Part shown: positions 18,247-27,408 of the stretch, in pieces
How positions within the stretch are numbered: the first letter of the stretch is position 1
Layout: each line of letters opens with the position of its first letter
NCBI RefSeq assembly: GCF_000521485.1
Contig: NZ_BAVS01000011.1
Span: 29,667 to 93,666 of the forward strand
Source: Gracilibacillus boraciitolerans JCM 21714
GTDB taxonomy: Bacteria; Bacillota; Bacilli; Bacillales; Amphibacillaceae
DNA length: 64,000 bases
Direction: 5' to 3'
Position numbers and translations under genes: made by a program
The notes under the pieces: generated by a model
Database searches by the model: none
Told to the model about the DNA's origin: nothing
Seen by the model: only the letters and a program-made list of their open reading frames with translations

Positions 18247-18282
18247 AAAAGATCCAATCCCCCCTTCCAACCACTTTATGTT

Positions 18283-18371
18283 TATAACTTTACACCACAT
18301 AATTATAAAATCAATGGAATAATAAAGTTATAGTAATGGAAAGGCGCACAATTTGTAAAGTTAAAACTTTA
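18283..18371. promoter_or_regulatory. opuA operator region with two inverted repeats
   Basis: TATAACTTTA (18283-18292) is the exact inverse of TAAAGTTATA (18323-18332), and TAAAGTT-AA-AACTTTA (18356-18371) is a second, tight palindrome built from the same AACTTTA half-site. Both lie between the GbsR-like gene and opuAA, so they are good candidates for the repressor's binding sites. Confidence 0.6.
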
Positions 18372-18484
18372 TAAACAGATAAAACAGTGTATAACGCTTG
18401 AAATTTATAATTAAAACCGTTAGCATTGTAGAAGTGATAAAAAAACGAGCGAAAAAAAGTCGAAAAATGAGGTGATATGAATTC

Positions 18485-19683
18485 ATGTCTGTTATAAAAG
18501 TGAATAACTTATCAAAGATATTTGGTAAGAAGACCAAGGAAGCATCCTCGTTATTAGATGAGGGTTATTCAAAAGAAGAAGTATTAGAAAAGACAGGGTG
18601 TACCGTTGGTGTTAATCGTGCCACATTTGAAGTGGAAGAAGGGGGGGAAGTTTTTGTAATTATGGGACTTTCTGGTAGTGGTAAATCAACACTAGTACGA
18701 CTTTTAAATCGATTGATTGATCCAACAGATGGGGATATCGAAGTTGGAGGACAAAAGCTTGCAAAGGTTGGTAAAGAAAAGTTAAGAAAAGTCCGTCGTG
18801 AAAAAATGAGTATGGTTTTTCAAAAGTTTGGATTATTTCCTTTTCGTACGGTTCTTGAAAATGCAGAATTTGGACTTGAAATTCAAGGAATGAAAAAAGA
18901 GGAAAGAGCTAAAAAAGCCAAAGAAGCTTTAGAATTAGTTGGATTAGGAAGTTTTATACACCAGTATCCAGATCAATTGTCAGGTGGTATGCAACAGCGT
19001 GTTGGTTTAGCACGAGCGCTAGCAAATGATCCTGAAGTACTTTTAATGGATGAAGCTTTTTCTGCACTGGATCCTTTGATCAGAAAGGATATGCAGGATG
19101 AATTATTAGATCTTCAGGAAAAGATGAAAAAACGATTATTTTCATTACACACGATTTAGATGAAGCCTTAAGAATCGGAGATCGTATTGCCTTGATGAAG
19201 GATGGAATGATTGTCCAAATCGGCACACCTGAGGAAATATTAATGAATCCAGCTAATGACTATGTCGAACGCTTTGTGGAAGATGTTGATCGATCTAAAG
19301 TGTTAACAGCTAGTCACATTATGAAACGACCAGAAACAGTTGATATTGAAAAACATGGTCCACGAGTGGCATTAGAAAGAATGCGTGAACAAGGTTTATC
19401 AAGTCTTTATGTAGTGGACCGCGCGAGACAATTAAAAGGCTATGTGACTGCTGACGACGTTAAGAATGCTCGAGAAAATGATAAAAAAGATTTAAACGCC
19501 ATCTTACGTACAGATATGCCAACCGCAAATATGGATACTTCTGTTCATGATATATTTGAAATTATCCATAATGCACCAGTTCCGGTAGCTGTTGTTGAGG
19601 ACGGTAAATTGAAAGGTATTATTGTTCGTGGTGCTGTCATTGCTGCACTAGCGAATGGAAGTGGGGTGACTACAGATGCTTAA
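18485..19683 (+). CDS. opuAA: glycine betaine ABC importer ATPase with CBS domains (frameshifted)
   Basis: ATPase of the OpuA osmoprotectant importer: Walker [10 protein letters not shown], signature [15 protein letters not shown], Walker [14 protein letters not shown], and a C-terminal CBS pair ([18 protein letters not shown] and [19 protein letters not shown]) that senses ionic strength in OpuA. The frame breaks in the A run at about 19126-19131 (six A where [15 protein letters not shown] needs seven). G7 at about 18641 adds a Gly (VEEGGEVFV). ATG 18485 behind GAGGTGAT. It overlaps opuAB by 8 bp. Confidence 0.9.
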
Positions 19684-20512
19684 TTTTATACCTGAGATAC
19701 CATTAGCAGATTGGATAAATGCAGCTGTAGAATGGACCCAAAAAACGTTTGAATTTATATTTGATCCAATTAAAAATGATTTTGGAGATTTTGTGGAATC
19801 TACTGCTGAATGGTTAAGTCAGGTACCACCTCTAATTGTTATATTGATTGTTGCAATTATTGCATTCTTTGTATCTGGAAAAAGATTTGGATTAGTGGCA
19901 TTTTCTGTAGTTGGTCTATGGTTTGTCTATAATCAAGTGCTATGGGAAGAGCTAATGTTTACATTCACATTAGTTGTTTTTGCTAGTGTGATATCGATTA
20001 TTATAGGTATTCCTACTGGTATATGGATGTCAAAAAGTAAATGGGCACAAACAATTATTACGCCCATTTTGGATTTTATGCAAACCATGCCAGCGTTTGT
20101 TTATTTAATACCTGCTGTTGTATTTTTTGGTATTGGAATGGTTCCAGGTATCTTTGCTTCGGTTATATTTGCAACGCCACCTGTTGTTCGCTTTACTAAT
20201 TTAGGTATCCGACAAGTTTCGGCCGAATTAGTGGAAGCTGCTGAAGCGTTTGGTACAACAGGCTCACAGAAACTTTTTAAAGTAGAGTTACCGATGGCTC
20301 GAAAAACGATTATGGCTGGGGTTAATCAAACCGTTATGCTTGCATTGTCCATGGTTGTTATTGCATCGATGATTGGTGCACCTGGATTAGGTAACGAGGT
20401 ATTAACAGCATTGCAACGTTCACAAGAAGGACCTGGATTTGTAGCAGGTTTAGGTATAGTAATTTTAGCAATTATTATTGACCGAGTTTCACAAAACTTG
20501 AACAAAGGATAA
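19676..20512 (+). CDS. opuAB: glycine betaine ABC importer permease
   Basis: A 278-residue membrane permease, close to the length of OpuAB. Features: PEIPLADWINAAVEWTQKTF at the N terminus, GIPTGIWMSKSKWAQTIITPILDFMQTMPAFVYLIPAVVFFG, and the ATPase-coupling loop VEAAEAFGTTGSQKLFKVELP. The start overlaps opuAA. The product forms the membrane channel for betaine with two OpuAA and one OpuAC. An imperfect hairpin (about 20521-20548, centred on CCAGT-ATT-ACTGG) follows and may stabilise the upstream mRNA. Confidence 0.9.
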   Translation: MLNFIPEIPLADWINAAVEWTQKTFEFIFDPIKNDFGDFVESTAEWLSQVPPLIVILIVAIIAFFVSGKRFGLVAFSVVGLWFVYNQVLWEELMFTFTLVVFASVISIIIGIPTGIWMSKSKWAQTIITPILDFMQTMPAFVYLIPAVVFFGIGMVPGIFASVIFATPPVVRFTNLGIRQVSAELVEAAEAFGTTGSQKLFKVELPMARKTIMAGVNQTVMLALSMVVIASMIGAPGLGNEVLTALQRSQEGPGFVAGLGIVILAIIIDRVSQNLNKG

Positions 20513-20581
20513 GGATCTAAACTTTTCCAGTATTACTGGAAGGTTTAAATATAAATTATAAAGAAAAGGGGAGATCTATTC

Positions 20582-21493
20582 ATGTTGAAAACATGGAAGT
20601 CTTTAGGATTAATAATGATACTAGCTCTTGTATTAGTACTAGCAGCATGTGGTGGTTCAGATAATGAAGACACTACAGAAGAAACCGATGGTGGAGAAAC
20701 TGCAGCAGTTGGCGAAGATAAAGAAATTGAATTAGTGTATGTTAACTGGGATACAGAAATCGCCTCTACACATGTTGTTGGCGAAGTATTGAAAAATTTA
20801 GGTTATGACGTGAAACTTACTGCTATTGAAAATACAGCAATGTGGGAAGCAGTTGCGAATGAAGAAGCAGATGGTATGGTAGCAGCATGGTTACCAGCGA
20901 CACACGAAGCACAATTTAGTGAATTTGGTGATCAATTAGAACAATTAGGACCAAATCTTGAAGGTGCAAAAATAGGTTTTGTAGTTCCATCGTATATGGA
21001 TGCAAATTCAATTGAAGACTTAAAAGATCAAGCAGATCAAAAGATTACTGGTATTGAGCCTGGTGCAGGTGTTGTAGATGCAGCAGAAACTGCAGTTGAA
21101 AAATACGAAAACCTGGCTGATTGGAATGTGCAAACTTCTTCTAGTGGTGCAATGACAACTGCACTAGGTGAAGCCATCGATAATGAAGAACCAATTATTG
21201 TAACTGGTTGGTCTCCGCACTGGATGTTCTCTCAATACGATCTTAAGTATTTAGAAGATCCTAAAGGTGTATTTGGTGCAGAAGAAAATATTGAAACAAT
21301 GGTTCGCCAAGGACTTGAAGAAGACCTTCCAAATGCTTATAAAGTTTTAGATCAATTTAATTGGACCCAAGAAGACATTAACTCCGTAATGGTTGACATA
21401 GTTGTTAATGAAGAAGATCCAGAAGCAGCAGCACAAGCTTGGATAGAAGAAAACCAAGATAAAGTGGATGAATGGACAGAAGGCGTAGAATAA
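20582..21493 (+). CDS. opuAC: glycine betaine-binding lipoprotein
   Basis: A 303-residue lipoprotein: signal SLGLIMILALVLVLAAC with lipobox LAAC, short acidic linker, then an OpuAC-like domain (ELVYVNWDTEIASTHVVGEVL, EADGMVAAWLPATHEAQF, GAKIGFVVPSYMDANSIEDL, TGIEPGAGVVDAAE, PIIVTGWSPHWMFSQYDLKYLEDPK). The Trp residues of VNWD, AAWLP and WSPHW are the aromatic cage for the trimethylammonium group in this family. ATG 20582 behind AAGGGGAG. Last gene of opuAA-AB-AC. Confidence 0.92.
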   Translation: MLKTWKSLGLIMILALVLVLAACGGSDNEDTTEETDGGETAAVGEDKEIELVYVNWDTEIASTHVVGEVLKNLGYDVKLTAIENTAMWEAVANEEADGMVAAWLPATHEAQFSEFGDQLEQLGPNLEGAKIGFVVPSYMDANSIEDLKDQADQKITGIEPGAGVVDAAETAVEKYENLADWNVQTSSSGAMTTALGEAIDNEEPIIVTGWSPHWMFSQYDLKYLEDPKGVFGAEENIETMVRQGLEEDLPNAYKVLDQFNWTQEDINSVMVDIVVNEEDPEAAAQAWIEENQDKVDEWTEGVE

Positions 21494-21501
21494 GTTACTA
21501 G

Positions 21502-21536
21502 AAACTACCTCTCTTATGCGGAGAGGTAGTTTTTTA
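21502..21536 (+). terminator. terminator of the opuA operon
   Basis: AAACTACCTCTC (21502-21513) pairs with GAGAGGTAGTTT (21521-21532) followed by T residues; 12-bp stem, 7-nt loop. Confidence 0.9.
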
Positions 21537-21589
21537 TTTGTGAAATATAATTTTTTCGTATGCTTTTTTGTCCTTCATCGGTAATGGAA

Positions 21590-21850
21590 GCAGATGAATG
21601 ATTAGAACCCCCGACGAGAGTGCAACTCATCGAGGTTTGAAGCAGATGTATGGATGAAAACCCCGACGATAGAGTATCTCATCGGGGGGGTTTAAAGCAG
21701 ATATATGGATGAAAACCTCGACGATAGAGTATCTCATCGAGGTTTAAAGCAGATATATGGATGAAAACCCCCGACGATAGTGTATCTCATCGGTATTTCA
21801 AACAGAAGAATGGATAGAACCCCCCGACAAGAGTGCACATCGCTTACGAG
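21590..21850. repeat. tandem array of five hairpin units, about 53 bp each
   Basis: CGACGA/CGACAA cores occur at 21612, 21664, 21719, 21772 and 21825 (steps 52, 55, 53, 53). Each unit has a left arm of type CCTCGACGAT or CCCCGACGAT, a short loop AGAGT, a right arm ATCTCATCGAGG or ATCTCATCGGGG, then a conserved tail GTTTAAAGCAGATATATGGA. The arm bases covary (CCTCG with CGAGG, CCCCG with CGGGG), so pairing is conserved rather than sequence. Outer units are less perfect. No gene is present; the array fills most of the 510-bp gap between opuAC and the next ABC gene. Confidence 0.8.
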
Positions 21851-22002
21851 AGACACACCTGAAGTGAATCCACTAATGAAAAATTTCTTATTTCGCTAAT
21901 TAAATAACTCAACAATTAATGAAATTAAGCAATGCTACCAAGTTTTTCTTAAATAAAGAATTAAAAGTAAAATTATGTTAAGATATGGGTGGAGGTGACC
22001 AT

Positions 22003-22805
22003 ATGAATCAATTTGAAGAATCAGTGCTCTCTTTACGTAATGTTTCCAAGTCCTATGGCGCAACAGAAGTATTAAAATCTATTAATCTTGAAGTATATAA
22101 AGGACAAATAATTGGCTACATAGGTCCTAACGGGGGCTGGAAAGAGTACCACTGTTAAGATGATGTTAGGCCTTATTACAGATTTTAATGGAGAAATAGA
22201 AATATTTGGTCAGAATATTAAAAATGACAATATAGCATTTAAGAGAAAAATAGGATACGTTCCTGAAAATGGCGAAATTTATGATAGTTTAACACCGATG
22301 GAATACTTATCTTTTGTTGGTGGATTGTATGGAATGGAACAAAACGAGATCATCTATAAAGCGGAAGAATTAATGGATTTATTCGAATTAAGAGATGTAC
22401 TGCATACCAGAATATCCTCTTTTTCCAAAGGGATGCGCCAAAAAGTATTACTGATTGCAAGTTTGATACATAATCCTGATTTACTTTTTTGGATGAGCCG
22501 CTTAGTGGGCTGGATGCTAATAGTATGATGATTGTTAAAGAGATTTTAGATCAGTTTGCAAAGCAAGGTAAAACGATTTTTTATTCCTCTCATATTATGG
22601 ACACATAGTGGAGAAAATAAGTAATCGTATCATTCTACTGACAAATGGTGAAATTGTTGCAGATGGAAGTTTTGAGCAATTACAACAACAAAATAAGGAA
22701 GGATCTTTAGAGGAGATATTTAATCAATTAACCGGTTTTGATCAGCATGTACAAATTGCTAGTAAGTTTGTGTCGATTGTAGAAGATGGTGATATTAATG
22801 ACTAA
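22003..22805 (+). CDS. ABC exporter ATPase, YthP-like (three frame breaks)
   Basis: Repaired product: NQFEESVLSLRNVSKSYGATE, Walker A GPNGAGKST, Q-loop region IGYVPENGEIYDSLTPMEYL, signature ISSFSKGMRQKVLLIASLI, Walker B LLFLDEPLSGLD, SSHIMDTVEKISNRIILL. Three breaks are needed to read it: one extra G at 22131-22135 inside Walker A, one missing T at about 22485-22490 in Walker B, and two extra bases near 22606. Three lesions in one gene could mean decay, but two are homopolymer slips like those in essential genes nearby. ATG 22003 behind GGAGGTG. It overlaps the permease gene, as in ythP-ythQ of B. subtilis. Confidence 0.7.
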
Positions 22806-24396
22806 TTTTATGTCATTAAAAATATTGGATAAGTTCCGTTTTTTATTTCAAAAAACGGGCGTGGATTATGTGATGATGAGACATATTTTGCAAGTGAAAT
22901 TAACGATGGATGCCAGAAGAGTTCCTACCATTTTTAATGAGACACAATCTAAATCAGGCAATCAATTTCTGAAATCATTATGGGTTTATGCGCTAATGGG
23001 ATTAATTTTGATCGCTTTTTTATTTGGAGAGCAATATATTTTTCAAATGAGTATTCTTTTTTCAATTGTAATGTTCATTATTATGACGTCGATGATTTCA
23101 GATTTTTCGAACGTTATGTTAGATGTAAGGGATAAAATGATTCTTGGCACTAAACCAATCGACGCCAGAACTATAAATGCAGCAAAAGTAGTGCACGTCA
23201 CCATTTATTTAGTAATTTTAACGATTGCGTTTGTCGGATTACCGATGATTATTGGTCTGTTTATCCACGGTATAGTCTTTTTTTTATTGAGTCTTATCGT
23301 GCTTATCTTTATTAATCTGCTTGTTCTGATTATGACAGCAGTAGTATATATCACTATTCTTCGCTTTTTTGATGGCGAGAAATTAAAAGACATCATTAAT
23401 TATATTCAAATTTTGTTAAGTATTTCAATGATTGTTGGCTATCAATTAGTAGCAAGATCGTTTCAAGTAGTTGATCTTAATATCAGTTTTTCCTTTGAAT
23501 GGTGGCACCTTTTTATGCCTCCGTTCTGGTATGGTGCAATCTATGAAATCGTGATGAATGGCACCGTCAATTCAGAGAATATGATACTAGCAATCTTAGG
23601 GATTGTTGTACCATTTCTATCGATATGCTTGTATATAAAATTAATACCCTCCTTTGAACGGAATTTAGAAAAATTGTTAACTCATAGTGGAAAGCATAAG
23701 CAATCGAAGGAATGGTGGATGAATGGTTTTTCTAAGATACTAACCAGAAACAAGGAGGAAAAAGTATTCTTTACGTTTGCTAGTCGCATGATAAAAACAG
23801 AACGAGATTACAAATTAAAGGTTTATCCTTCGATTGGTATGGCTCTCGCTTTTCCGTTCATATTTATCATTAATAGCTTGGTTATAAGTAGTCTTGATCA
23901 GTTGAGAAATGGTAATACGTATTTTTTTATGTATGTTGGGTTTATGATGATACCTGCGGGTGTACAAATGCTGCAATTTTCCAATAGCGAAAAAGGCGCT
24001 TGGGTTTATCGGGCAGCTCCTATTAACGATATAAATGCTTGTCATCGAGCAACTTTAAAAGCTTTTCTGGCTAAATTGTTTGTACCTATTTATCTTATTC
24101 TGAGTGTGATTTTTATTATTATTTTCACAGAAAGAATCATACCGTTTTTGATTGGATTGCTGTTAGCTGCTTTTATATATGGACGGATATGTTATAAAGT
24201 CTTTTTTAAAGATCATTTACCTTTTTCCGAATCTTTCAAAATGATTCAAAATAAACAGACAGGTGAAACTCTTGGAATGCTGGCACTGCTTGTCTTATTT
24301 GGCCTTGTCCACTATGTAGCTCGTTTATTTCCCTATGGCATGTTTGTCTATATCGGTATCTTATTAGCTGTTAATATATTGATTTGGAGAAAATAA
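22798..24396 (+). CDS. ABC exporter permease, YthQ-like
   Basis: A large permease of about 532 residues with ten or more hydrophobic segments (for example WVYALMGLILIAFLFGEQ, VVHVTIYLVILTIAFVGLP and the C-terminal FGLVHYVARLFPYGMFVYIG). It also has soluble stretches such as ERDYKLKVYPSIGMALAFPF. I choose ATG 22798, overlapping the stop of the ATPase gene; an in-frame ATG lies at 22786. The pairing and size resemble YthP/YthQ of B. subtilis, an uncharacterised exporter. No intact function can be assigned. Confidence 0.65.
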   Translation: MTNFMSLKILDKFRFLFQKTGVDYVMMRHILQVKLTMDARRVPTIFNETQSKSGNQFLKSLWVYALMGLILIAFLFGEQYIFQMSILFSIVMFIIMTSMISDFSNVMLDVRDKMILGTKPIDARTINAAKVVHVTIYLVILTIAFVGLPMIIGLFIHGIVFFLLSLIVLIFINLLVLIMTAVVYITILRFFDGEKLKDIINYIQILLSISMIVGYQLVARSFQVVDLNISFSFEWWHLFMPPFWYGAIYEIVMNGTVNSENMILAILGIVVPFLSICLYIKLIPSFERNLEKLLTHSGKHKQSKEWWMNGFSKILTRNKEEKVFFTFASRMIKTERDYKLKVYPSIGMALAFPFIFIINSLVISSLDQLRNGNTYFFMYVGFMMIPAGVQMLQFSNSEKGAWVYRAAPINDINACHRATLKAFLAKLFVPIYLILSVIFIIIFTERIIPFLIGLLLAAFIYGRICYKVFFKDHLPFSESFKMIQNKQTGETLGMLALLVLFGLVHYVARLFPYGMFVYIGILLAVNILIWRK

Positions 24397-24421
24397 AAAC
24401 CCCCCTATTCAGGGGGGGGTT
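24397..24421. terminator. C-run/G-run terminator
   Basis: A C run and a G run around TATTCA form a hairpin (AAAAAC5-6 TATTCA G8 TTC) between convergent genes. The unequal run lengths (six C, eight G) are suspect given the G/C run problem in this window. Confidence 0.6.
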
Positions 24422-24424
24422 CAC

Positions 24425-25192
24425 TTAAATTAGTTGTTCAATTTCAGCATTTTCTCTTAATTCTTCAAATTTAGCCATAATTTCTTCTTGTTTTTCTTGT
24501 TGTTTTTGGGTAGTTAATTGTTGTTTGACTTGTGCTTCAACTTCTTCTAGTGGTGGTACCTCTTCTTCTGTTTGTTCCTTCATTTGATTATAATAGTCTT
24601 CTACTTCCTCTTCAGTTACTTTAATGCCAATAACAGTTTCCATATATTGATCTCTTAACAAACTCTTTTCCATTTGTGATTTATATTCTTCCTCTGTTAA
24701 ACCTTGACTTTCTAGAGCGGCTGCATATTCATCACCATATTGATCTTTTAGGCCGTTAATTTGATTTTCCACTTCTTCTGAATCTACCTCTAATCCTTCA
24801 TCACGGGCATCCTGGAGAATAAGTTCCTGTGTTATTAATTCATTCAGTACTTGCTCTTTTATAGCTTCTGTATCTGATACATCTTGACCAGTCTGTTGAA
24901 TCATATTTTTAAGCTGTGGGTAGATACTATTATATTGAGCACCTAGAATTTCTTCACCATTTACAGTCGCAACTGTTTGATCTTCCTCTGCAAGTTCATC
25001 TTCACTCACTGCTTCCCCCCCTTGTGTTTCTTCTGCTGGAGCAGTCTCTTCTTCAGCATCCTCGTTATCAGCTTCCGTTTCTTCAGAAGCAGGTTCTTCT
25101 GTATTTTCCTCTTCAGCTGTATCATTATTGCTACAAGCAACTGTAACGATAGCTAAAGTCATTGTCATTAAAAGCATTACTATTTTTTTCAT
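24425..25192 (-). CDS. SurA-N-type lipoprotein chaperone without parvulin domain
   Basis: Start ATG 25192 behind ATGGAGGTC. Signal MKKIVMLLMTMTLAIVTVAC with lipobox, an acidic linker, then a SurA N-terminal domain: VATVNGEEILGAQYNSIYPQL, EAIKEQVLNELITQELILQDARDEGLEVDSEEVENQINGLKDQYG, LRDQYMETVIGIKVTEEEVEDYYNQMK. Length 255 aa. PrsA-type foldases have a PPIC domain next; here the chain runs straight to a charged coiled-coil tail, so it probably binds unfolded secreted proteins without isomerase activity. C7 near 25015-25021 adds a Gly (TQGGEAV). Confidence 0.75.
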   Translation of the reverse strand: MKKIVMLLMTMTLAIVTVACSNNDTAEEENTEEPASEETEADNEDAEEETAPAEETQGGEAVSEDELAEEDQTVATVNGEEILGAQYNSIYPQLKNMIQQTGQDVSDTEAIKEQVLNELITQELILQDARDEGLEVDSEEVENQINGLKDQYGDEYAAALESQGLTEEEYKSQMEKSLLRDQYMETVIGIKVTEEEVEDYYNQMKEQTEEEVPPLEEVEAQVKQQLTTQKQQEKQEEIMAKFEELRENAEIEQLI

Positions 25193-25417
25193 TGATTTAC
25201 GACCTCCATATAAATTTGATTGTCTGTTCATTGAAACACAAAATAGTCAGCAAATGCAAATATGTATTTTTAAAATATTTAGTCTAAACCTTGTCTTACT
25301 AATGTTTATCGTGCAATATTACATTTAAATAACAAAAAAGCGTATCTTTCCACAATTTTTCCACAATATTGTTTTGGATTTTATGAATAGGGAAAACTGG
25401 TTACAGGAGTGAGGATA

Positions 25418-26092
25418 ATGAGAATAAAAGATGTTTCAAAAGCTGCTTTAATCACTTTTATTATTGGATTTTTAACTATTATAACAATGATGACAGTATT
25501 TGTGGAATTAGCAGAAGATGTATTAGAAAAGGAAAAATTCGAGATGGATCACTATTTTCTAAACATTTTGGTGTTTGAACAAAATAGCTTGGTTTATCAA
25601 ACGATGGAATTCTTAACGGAAGCGGGTTCTGTTTTGTTTTTAACGATTGCATCCGTATTGATTGTACTTTTTTTACTGATCACCAGGCAAAACAAATGGT
25701 ACATTATCTTTTTTATAATAAATATGATAGGGATTAGTGCCTTCACTAAAGTATTAAAGTTAATTTTTGAACGGGATCGCCCGGAATTAATTGCCCAGTA
25801 TGATGGAACTGGCTTTAGTTTTCCTAGTGGTCATTCCACTGGATCGATCGCCTTTTATGGTTTTCTCATCTATTTACTGTGGAAAAAAGTATCGCATGGA
25901 TGGATGAGATCGACGATGATTATAATTGTTGGCTTATTTGCAGTTTTAATACCGTTCAGTCGTGTAGTATTAGGAGTACATTATTTCACAGATATTCTAG
26001 CAGGAATTTTATTAGGACTAACATGGCTTATAACTTGTATCATTTTGTTAGAATATTTGATTTGGAGAAGAAATATTAAGAAAGTAAGATAA
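25418..26092 (+). CDS. PAP2-family membrane phosphatase
   Basis: Integral membrane phosphatase, about 224 residues and six helices, with the three PAP2 motifs: KLIFERDRP (KX6RP), FPSGHSTG (PSGH) and SRVVLGVHYFTDILAG (SRX5HX3D). Such enzymes remove phosphate from undecaprenyl pyrophosphate or phosphatidylglycerol phosphate on the outer face of the membrane. ATG 25418 is preferred to GTG 25409 because CAGGAGTGAGG lies directly upstream. Single gene, followed by a two-copy AGGTCAC-type repeat. Confidence 0.87.
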   Translation: MRIKDVSKAALITFIIGFLTIITMMTVFVELAEDVLEKEKFEMDHYFLNILVFEQNSLVYQTMEFLTEAGSVLFLTIASVLIVLFLLITRQNKWYIIFFIINMIGISAFTKVLKLIFERDRPELIAQYDGTGFSFPSGHSTGSIAFYGFLIYLLWKKVSHGWMRSTMIIIVGLFAVLIPFSRVVLGVHYFTDILAGILLGLTWLITCIILLEYLIWRRNIKKVR

Positions 26093-26134
26093 TCAGCTTA
26101 ATATAAAATCTTATTTTAAATAATATATAGAAAA

Positions 26135-26161
26135 GTGACCTAAATAGTAGAAAAATGACCT
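26135..26161. repeat. two-box version of the AGGTCAC repeat, reverse orientation
   Basis: GTGACCTAA (26135) and ATGACCTAA (26155), 20 bp apart and each preceded by AAAA, are the reverse complement of the box repeated at 13694-13805. Confidence 0.6.
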
Positions 26162-26290
26162 AATAATATTTTGATAGGAGGATGCGCATATTTTTTACTT
26201 TGTTTCCTTCTTCGGTTCAATTATGTGCTCCCTGTTTTGTTTCTTGATATACTTATTTAGAAATAGAATTAAGGGGGGGGAAGTAATCAA

Positions 26291-27309
26291 ATGAATCCAT
26301 TATTTAGATCATTTAAAATAAAGAATTTAGAATTAAAAAATCGTGTAGTCATGCCGCCGATGTGTCAGTACTCCGTCACAAAAGAAGATGGGACACCAAA
26401 TGATTGGCATTATACACATTATGTAAGTAGAGCAATTGGCGGTACAGGTCTAATTATCGTTGAGATGACAAATGTAGAACCGGATGGTCGCATTACTAAT
26501 AACTGCTTAGGGTTATGGCTGATGATCAAATTCCTGCCTATAAACGGATAGTGGATAGTGTCCACGAACATGGTTCCAAAATAGCGATTCAGATTGCACA
26601 TGCTGGTCGAAAGGCTGAAGATGCAGAGACACCTGTTGCTCCTTCGGCGATTCGTTTCAGTGAAAAATATAAAGAGCCACGTGCTTTAACAACGGAAGAA
26701 GTAAAAGAAATGGTCGATAAGTATCGATTAGCAGCTCGTCGCGCAGTCAACGCTGGATTTGATGCGATTGAATTACATGGCGCACATGGCTATTTAATTC
26801 ATCAATTCCATTCTGAATACACAAATAAGCGTGAAGATGAATATAGCGAGCTAACGCGTTTCGGCAGTGAAGTAATTCAGGCTGTCAGAGAAGAAATGCC
26901 AAAAGAGATGCCATTAATCATGCGAATTTCTGCAACAGAGTTTGTTGAAGAAGGATACGTATTAGAGGATGGCATAGACTTAGCAAAAGCGTACAAACAA
27001 GCAGGAGTGGATATGTTTCATATTAGTGCTGGTGGCGAAGGGGCAATGGCGCCGAGTCGCAATCCTGGTGCACATGCAGGTTATATGGTTCCTTTTGCCA
27101 GAGCAATGCGTAAGGCATTAGATGTACCAGTAATCGCTGTAGGACGTTTGGAAGATCCTCATCTGGCAAACGCAACTGTTGGAAATCAGGATGCTGATTT
27201 AATAGCAGTTGGTCGTGGCATGCTTCGTGATCCTTACTGGGCAATTCATGCAGCCCATGAATTAGGTGATGAGATTTCCTTGCCAATACAATATCAGAGA
27301 GCATTTTAA
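26291..27309 (+). CDS. namA: NADPH dehydrogenase / ene reductase of the YqjM (NamA) type (frameshifted)
   Basis: FMN-dependent old-yellow-enzyme that reduces activated double bonds. Repaired product is about 339 aa. It has MNPLFRSFKIKNLELKNRVVMPPMCQYSV (the Cys and Tyr of MCQYS are the YqjM active-site residues), DWHYTHYVSRAIGGTGLIIVEMT, IELHGAHGYLIHQFHSEYTNKR (His pair that binds the substrate), and the C-terminal VPVIAVGRL and DLIAVGRGMLRDPYWAIHAA. The frame breaks near 26516: TTATGGCTGAT where LGLWADDQ needs TTATGGGCTGAT, one G short. ATG 26291 follows an AAG8 run acting as ribosome site. Confidence 0.88.
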
Positions 27310-27313
27310 CTGG

Positions 27314-27346
27314 AAAAGAAAGACGTTGATGTGACGTCTTTCTTTT
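27314..27346 (+). terminator. terminator of namA
   Basis: AAAAGAAAGACGT (27314-27326) pairs with ACGTCTTTCTTTT (27334-27346) followed by T. Confidence 0.85.
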
Positions 27347-27408
27347 TTGTGTAAATTAATCTAAAATAAAACTATTAACCCAATAATCATCGAGAGGTAT
27401 GTGATAAA

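Noticed and set aside
21590..21850. Hairpin array as a CRISPR array
   Set aside because: The conserved and variable parts are not split into repeat and spacer; nearly the whole unit is conserved and no cas gene is adjacent.
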